A stretch of 56,442 nt of DNA from the NCBI RefSeq assembly GCF_018283645.1, contig NZ_JAGSXH010000031.1, positions 1-56,442 of the forward strand, given 5' to 3'. The stretch's first letter is position 1, and each line of letters begins with the position of its first letter. Below the pieces are notes generated by a model. It worked only from the letters and a program-made list of their open reading frames with translations, had not been told where the DNA came from and did no database searches. Source of the DNA: Actinocrinis puniceicyclus (GTDB lineage Bacteria > Actinomycetota > Actinomycetes > Streptomycetales > Catenulisporaceae). This document shows, piece after piece, positions 52,949 to 56,442 of this stretch. Position numbers and translations under genes: made by a program.

Positions 52949-54046
52949 TCAACGCTGCGGATTGAGGCGGCGTCCGGTGCGTGTCTCGAAGAGGTGCACC
53001 GCATCCAGTGCCAGCTGAAGCCCGACTGCCGAGCCCGGGCGAGGCGCGGCATGCGGCTCGCAGCGCACGACGATCGACTTACGGCGCTCGCCGACACCCG
53101 TAGCGCAGTGCGCGTAAGCGACGTAGCCGAGGTTCTCGACGGCTTCGACGTGTGCGTACAGACCGCTGCCGGGTGAGGTGATGTTCACACTGTCGGGACG
53201 GAAGCCGACCGTCACCTCGGGTACCTGCAACTCGGACGCGGTCTTCCGGTCGAGCGGCAGCTCCAGCACGTCCACGTCGCCGAGCACGACCCAGTCGTAC
53301 TCGACCCGCGCCTTGATCAGGTTCATCGGCGGCGAACCGACGAACGCGCCCACGTAGGCGTTCAGGGGATTTTCGTACAGCGCGCGCGGCGTGTCGCACT
53401 GCAGCAGCACGCCGTCCTTCATGACCGCGATGCGGTCACCCATCGTCATGGCTTCGATCTGATCGTGCGTCACGTAGATCGTGGTGGCCTCAAGCCGCCG
53501 CTGCAGAGTCACGATCTGGGAACGCACGTCCGTGCGAAGCTTCGCGTCCAGGGCGCCGAGCGGCTCGTCCATGAGGAAGACCTTGGGCTCGCGCATCATC
53601 GCGCGGCCCATCGCGACCCGCTGCTGTTCGCCGCCGGACAGGGTCCGCGGCAGCCGGTCCAGGGTCGGGGTAAGGTCGAGCTGCGCGGCCATCCGGCGCA
53701 CCCGCCGGGCTACGGCCGAATGCGGGGCGCCGGTCAGCACGAGATGGAAGCCGAGATTCTCGGCGACCGTCATCTGCGGGTAGAGCGCGTAGTTCTGGAA
53801 CACCATCGCGATGTCGCGTTCGCCCGGCTGCGTCTCGGTGACGTCGACTCCGTCGATGAACACCGCGCCGCTGTCCACCGTCTCCAGCCCGGCCAGCATC
53901 CGCAGCGCCGTGGTCTTACCGCAGCCGCTGGCCCCGAGCAGCACCATGAACTCGCCCGACCCGATGGTCAGATTCAGACAGTCCACGGCCGGGTTCTTCG
54001 TCCCCGGATACGTGTGAGTAGCATCGACGAACTCGACGGTAGCCAT
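52949..54046 (-). CDS. ABC transporter ATPase of the MsiK/UgpC (carbohydrate import) family
   Basis: The 365-residue protein has Walker A GASGCGKTT, the Q-loop MVFQNYALYPQMTV, signature LSGGEQQRVAMGRAM, Walker B VFLMDEPLGALD and the H-loop TIYVTHDQ. A C-terminal TOBE/regulatory domain follows (VEAVENLGYVAYAHC, ALDAVHLFETRTGRRL). In Streptomyces one MsiK energises several sugar importers, and no permease genes lie nearby here, which fits a shared ATPase. ATG 54046 has GGAG upstream. The leader has two hairpins just before the ribosome-binding site. Confidence 0.9.
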   Translation of the reverse strand: MATVEFVDATHTYPGTKNPAVDCLNLTIGSGEFMVLLGASGCGKTTALRMLAGLETVDSGAVFIDGVDVTETQPGERDIAMVFQNYALYPQMTVAENLGFHLVLTGAPHSAVARRVRRMAAQLDLTPTLDRLPRTLSGGEQQRVAMGRAMMREPKVFLMDEPLGALDAKLRTDVRSQIVTLQRRLEATTIYVTHDQIEAMTMGDRIAVMKDGVLLQCDTPRALYENPLNAYVGAFVGSPPMNLIKARVEYDWVVLGDVDVLELPLDRKTASELQVPEVTVGFRPDSVNITSPGSGLYAHVEAVENLGYVAYAHCATGVGERRKSIVVRCEPHAAPRPGSAVGLQLALDAVHLFETRTGRRLNPQR

Positions 54047-54061
54047 GATCTCCACCCGGAC

Positions 54062-54093
54062 CAGTACCGAACACTGAGCTGTACGAGTAGTAC
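54062..54093 (-). promoter_or_regulatory. Paired hairpins in the MsiK-type leader
   Basis: CAGT-N7-ACTG (54062-54076) and GTAC-N5-GTAC (54081-54093) lie 15 to 47 nt upstream of the start codon, next to the GGAG site. They could control ribosome access. A conserved actinobacterial msiK RNA leader is known; I cannot confirm a match by eye. Confidence 0.35.
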
Positions 54094-54168
54094 GCGCGCT
54101 GTGGTGCCTATGGTGCGGTGGTGCGCAGCCGGTGCTGCCAGGTTTCAGATCCGGGCACACGACACGTC

Positions 54169-54185
54169 AGTAGGCGCAACCTACT
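54169..54185 (-). terminator. Small hairpin after the mycoredoxin gene
   Basis: AGTAGG pairs with CCTACT around CGCAA, 38 bp beyond the mycoredoxin stop and before the MsiK-type gene on the same strand. The stem is short, so this is a weak terminator candidate. Confidence 0.3.
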
Positions 54186-54223
54186 CCGGGTGAACGCTGT
54201 TTGGCGAGGGTGCGAAGCGGAGG

Positions 54224-54463
54224 TCAGCCGAGTTTCGCCCGAACCTGAGTCACGCTCGGATTGGTCAGGGCCGATCCATCCGGGAACGTCACGGTCGGCA
54301 CGGTCTGGTTGCCGTTGTTCACAGACATCACGTATTCGGCAGCTTCCGGGTGCTGCTCGATGTCGATCTCCGTGTACTCGATGCCTGCCCGCTCCAGCTG
54401 GCCCTTGAGCCGCCGGCAGTACCCGCACCAGGGCGTTGAGTACATCGTGATCTGCGTGGACAT
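54224..54463 (-). CDS. mrx1: Mycoredoxin (glutaredoxin-like, CGYC)
   Basis: The 79-residue thioredoxin-fold protein has the active site WCGYC near the N-terminus (MYSTPWCGYCRRLKGQLERAGIEYTEIDIE), the cis-Pro loop QTVPTVTFPDGSALTNPS and a C-terminal helix. Motifs and length agree with mycobacterial Mrx1, which reduces mycothiol mixed disulfides. ATG 54463 follows GGAGCAGGA. It is divergent from uvrD2; the conserved uvrD2-mrx1-nudC neighbourhood supports the call. Confidence 0.9.
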   Translation of the reverse strand: MSTQITMYSTPWCGYCRRLKGQLERAGIEYTEIDIEQHPEAAEYVMSVNNGNQTVPTVTFPDGSALTNPSVTQVRAKLG

Positions 54464-54624
54464 TCCTGCTCCATCTCGGGTCGTGGACGGTGTAGTACCT
54501 CGGCACGTTGGCTGACGTGGCACTGAGTTTGTCAACCCTCACCGCACCGCTAATCATCCCTTCCGAAGACCATTCGACTCGCAAACGCCCCGCGCTGTCG
54601 GTGCGGCCTGAGAGGATGGTGCGC

Positions 54625-56442
54625 ATGACCAACCCGACCGCGACCGACAGCGGGGAGGCCCTGCTCGCCGGACTCGACCCGGAACAGCGCGCAGTCGCCA
54701 CCGCGCTGGACGGCCCGGTTTGCGTGCTGGCCGGCGCCGGGACGGGCAAGACCAGGGCGATCACGCACCGCATCGCGTACGCGGTCGCGCGCGGGGCGTA
54801 TCCGGCGAACCAGGTCCTCGCCGTCACCTTCACCGCTCGCGCGGCCGGCGAGATGCGCGGCCGCCTGCGGATGCTCGGCGCCGCCGCGGTGCAGGCGCGC
54901 ACCTTCCACGCGGCCGCGCTGCGACAGTTGCAGTACTTCTGGCCGCACACGGTGGGTGGACCTCCGCCGCACCTGATCGACACCAAGCTGCCGCTGATCT
55001 CGGAGGCGGTCGCGGCCTGCCGGATGCGCGCGGACCGCGCCGAACTGCGTGACCTGGCCAGCGAGATCGAGTGGGCCAAGGTCACCCAGACCACGCCGGA
55101 CGACTATCCGGTCGCCGCGGCCAAGGCCGGCCGGCTGCCCCCGCGCGATCCCGCGGAGACCGGCCGGGTATATGCGGCCTACGAGGCGGCCAAGCGCGAC
55201 CGCGGGGTGATCGACTTCGAGGACGTGCTGCTGCTGACCATCGGTGTGCTGGAGACTCGGCCGGACGTCGCCGATCGGGTGCGCGAGCAGTACCGGCACT
55301 TCGTGGTGGACGAGTACCAGGACGTGAACCCGCTGCAACAGCGGCTGCTCGACTGCTGGCTCGGCCGCCGCGACTCGCTCTGCGTGGTCGGCGACGCGAG
55401 TCAGACCATTTACTCGTTCACCGGTGCCACGCCCGAGTATCTGCTGGGCTTCCCGGACCGCTACCCGGACGCGACGCTGGTTCGCCTCGTGCGTGACTAC
55501 CGCTCCACGCCCCAGGTGGTCGCGCTGGCCAACGCGCTGCTGAGCGATACGCCGACGGACACGCTCGCGCAACGGCGTACCGCGCACGCCCGCGTCGAAC
55601 TGGTGGCTCAGCGACCGCCCGGTCCGGCGGTGGAATACGAGGAGTACCCGGACGAGACGGCCGAGGCGGAGGGCGTCGCGAAGTGGGTCAGGCAGCTGGT
55701 CGACGCGGGGACACGCCCGGCCGAGATCGCGGTGCTCTTCCGGATCAACGCGCAGTCGGAGGTATACGAGCAGGCATTCGCCGATCTCGGCGTGCCATAC
55801 GTCTTGCGCGGTGTGGAGCGCTTCTTCGAGCGGCCCGAGGTCAGGCAGGCGGTGATGCTGCTGCGGGGGGCCGCGCGCGCCGGGACGGACCCGGACGCGG
55901 CGAGCGGCGCCGAGCCGCTGCCGACCGCGGTGCGCGCGGTGCTCACCGGAACGGGCACGTGGAGCGCGACACCGCCGACCGGTTCCGGCAGAACCCGCGA
56001 GGCATGGGAGTCCCTGGCCGCGCTGGCCGCGTTGTCGGACGAGTACGCGGTCGCCAACCCCGAGGCCGGGCTGACCGAGTTCGTGCGCGAACTGGAGGCG
56101 CGCGCGGCGGTGCAGCACGCGCCGGTGGTGGACGGTGTCACCCTCTCCTCGCTGCACTCCGCGAAGGGCCTGGAGTGGGACGCGGTGCTGCTGGTGGGTC
56201 TGACCGAGGGCCTGCTGCCGATCAGCTACGCGGAGACCCCGGACCAGGTGGAGGAGGAACGGCGGCTGCTCTACGTCGGGGTTACGCGGGCGCGGGAGCG
56301 CCTGCGGTTGTCGTGGGCGCTGGCTCGCGCGCCCGGCGGCCGGGCCGGCCGCCGACCGTCGCGTTTCCTGGAGGCGTTGCGCGAGGCCCAGGAGGCGCGG
56401 ACCGGCGGGCCCGGCGGTTCGGTGATACGGGGCCGCGCCTCC
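54625..56442 (+). CDS. uvrD2: UvrD2-type superfamily I DNA helicase (3' end outside window)
   Basis: 606 codons are present and the frame stays open to the window edge. Motifs in order: VLAGAGTGKTRAITHRIAY, VTFTARAAGEMRGRL, FVVDEYQDVNPLQQ, VVGDASQTIYSFTGATPEY, LVRDYRSTPQVVALAN, SSLHSAKGLEWDAVLLVGLTEGLLP and LLYVGVTRARERLRLSW. Mycobacterial UvrD2 continues with a tetracysteine zinc module and an HRDC domain; neither is reached here, so the protein is incomplete at its C-terminus. Of two in-frame ATGs (54616 and 54625), 54625 has GAGG at better spacing. It is divergent from mrx1. Confidence 0.9.
   Translation, partial: MTNPTATDSGEALLAGLDPEQRAVATALDGPVCVLAGAGTGKTRAITHRIAYAVARGAYPANQVLAVTFTARAAGEMRGRLRMLGAAAVQARTFHAAALRQLQYFWPHTVGGPPPHLIDTKLPLISEAVAACRMRADRAELRDLASEIEWAKVTQTTPDDYPVAAAKAGRLPPRDPAETGRVYAAYEAAKRDRGVIDFEDVLLLTIGVLETRPDVADRVREQYRHFVVDEYQDVNPLQQRLLDCWLGRRDSLCVVGDASQTIYSFTGATPEYLLGFPDRYPDATLVRLVRDYRSTPQVVALANALLSDTPTDTLAQRRTAHARVELVAQRPPGPAVEYEEYPDETAEAEGVAKWVRQLVDAGTRPAEIAVLFRINAQSEVYEQAFADLGVPYVLRGVERFFERPEVRQAVMLLRGAARAGTDPDAASGAEPLPTAVRAVLTGTGTWSATPPTGSGRTREAWESLAALAALSDEYAVANPEAGLTEFVRELEARAAVQHAPVVDGVTLSSLHSAKGLEWDAVLLVGLTEGLLPISYAETPDQVEEERRLLYVGVTRARERLRLSWALARAPGGRAGRRPSRFLEALREAQEARTGGPGGSVIRGRAS

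Noticed and set aside
52589-52965. Open frames on both strands inside the two miniature elements
   Set aside because: They cross the inverted-repeat ends, have no ribosome-binding site and show no transposase motif. They are products of GC-rich sequence.

Overview
The window is a GC-rich (roughly 70%) actinobacterial chromosome segment. Evidence: codon bias strongly toward G/C in the third position, frequent GTG starts, many leaderless-type promoters with a TANNNT box 6-7 nt before the start codon, and gene order. The order matches two neighbourhoods that are conserved in Streptomyces and Mycobacterium. From memory, the left half parallels the M. tuberculosis dapD-dapE-LOG-folP2-DUF3117-sigE-rseA-tatB-mrp region (about Rv1201c to Rv1232c). 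The right half parallels uvrD2-mrx1-nudC-adnAB-ATL-moeZ-tetR-DUF3107-ferritin-like-rhlE (about Rv3198c to Rv3211). I cannot name the genus from sequence alone; a filamentous lineage near Streptomycetales or Catenulisporales fits best. No rRNA, tRNA, CRISPR array, prophage or complete insertion sequence was seen.

Region by region. 0.1-2.2 kb: an exported repeat protein and a membrane-anchored lysozyme-like protein. 2.2-8.9 kb: lysine/diaminopimelate genes (dapD, dapE), an exported esterase, a LOG-family phosphoribohydrolase, bioA and folP2. 9.0-11.6 kb: a small DivIVA-type membrane protein, a GrpB protein, an enoyl-CoA hydratase and DUF3117. 11.6-13.6 kb: the envelope-stress sigma factor sigE, its zinc anti-sigma factor and tatB. 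13.6-21.2 kb: an unknown protein, a VOC protein, a PadR/membrane-protein pair, the mrp-DUF1003-MgtE/CBS cluster and a lipoprotein. 21.4-27.8 kb: an EamA transporter and a carbon-metabolism set (CitE-type lyase, acyl-CoA dehydrogenase, MaoC hydratase) that could serve ethylmalonyl-CoA chemistry, interrupted by a Uma2 remnant. 27.9-34.5 kb: a zinc-ribbon protein, a PHP phosphoesterase, MarC, an alpha/beta hydrolase, a DEAD-box helicase and a ferritin-like protein. 34.5-40.1 kb: DUF3107, a TetR regulator, a small acidic protein, moeZ and a large kinase-like/UPF0104 membrane fusion. 40.0-56.4 kb: a DNA repair and redox island (ATL, adnA, adnB, nudC, mycoredoxin, uvrD2) with a PP2C phosphatase, an alanine-type aminotransferase, an M20 dipeptidase and an MsiK-type ABC ATPase in between.

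The least expected material lies between genes. Two miniature inverted-repeat elements of one family (20574-20676 and 52491-52708) each sit exactly at a gene stop codon in a CTAG target. A second, different miniature element abuts the second copy and shares its CTAG site. The two element families carry the same internal stem-loop module, and a third diverged copy stands alone upstream of sigE (11640-11706). The stem is kept by paired base changes and all three copies keep the same A-C mismatch. That is the best candidate here for something undescribed. Other points of interest are a 17-bp regulatory sequence shared by the enoyl-CoA hydratase and MaoC promoters, a DEAD-box gene with no in-frame ATG/GTG/TTG for its N-terminus, a perfect 20-bp palindrome in the folP2 promoter, and two rare TTA codons.
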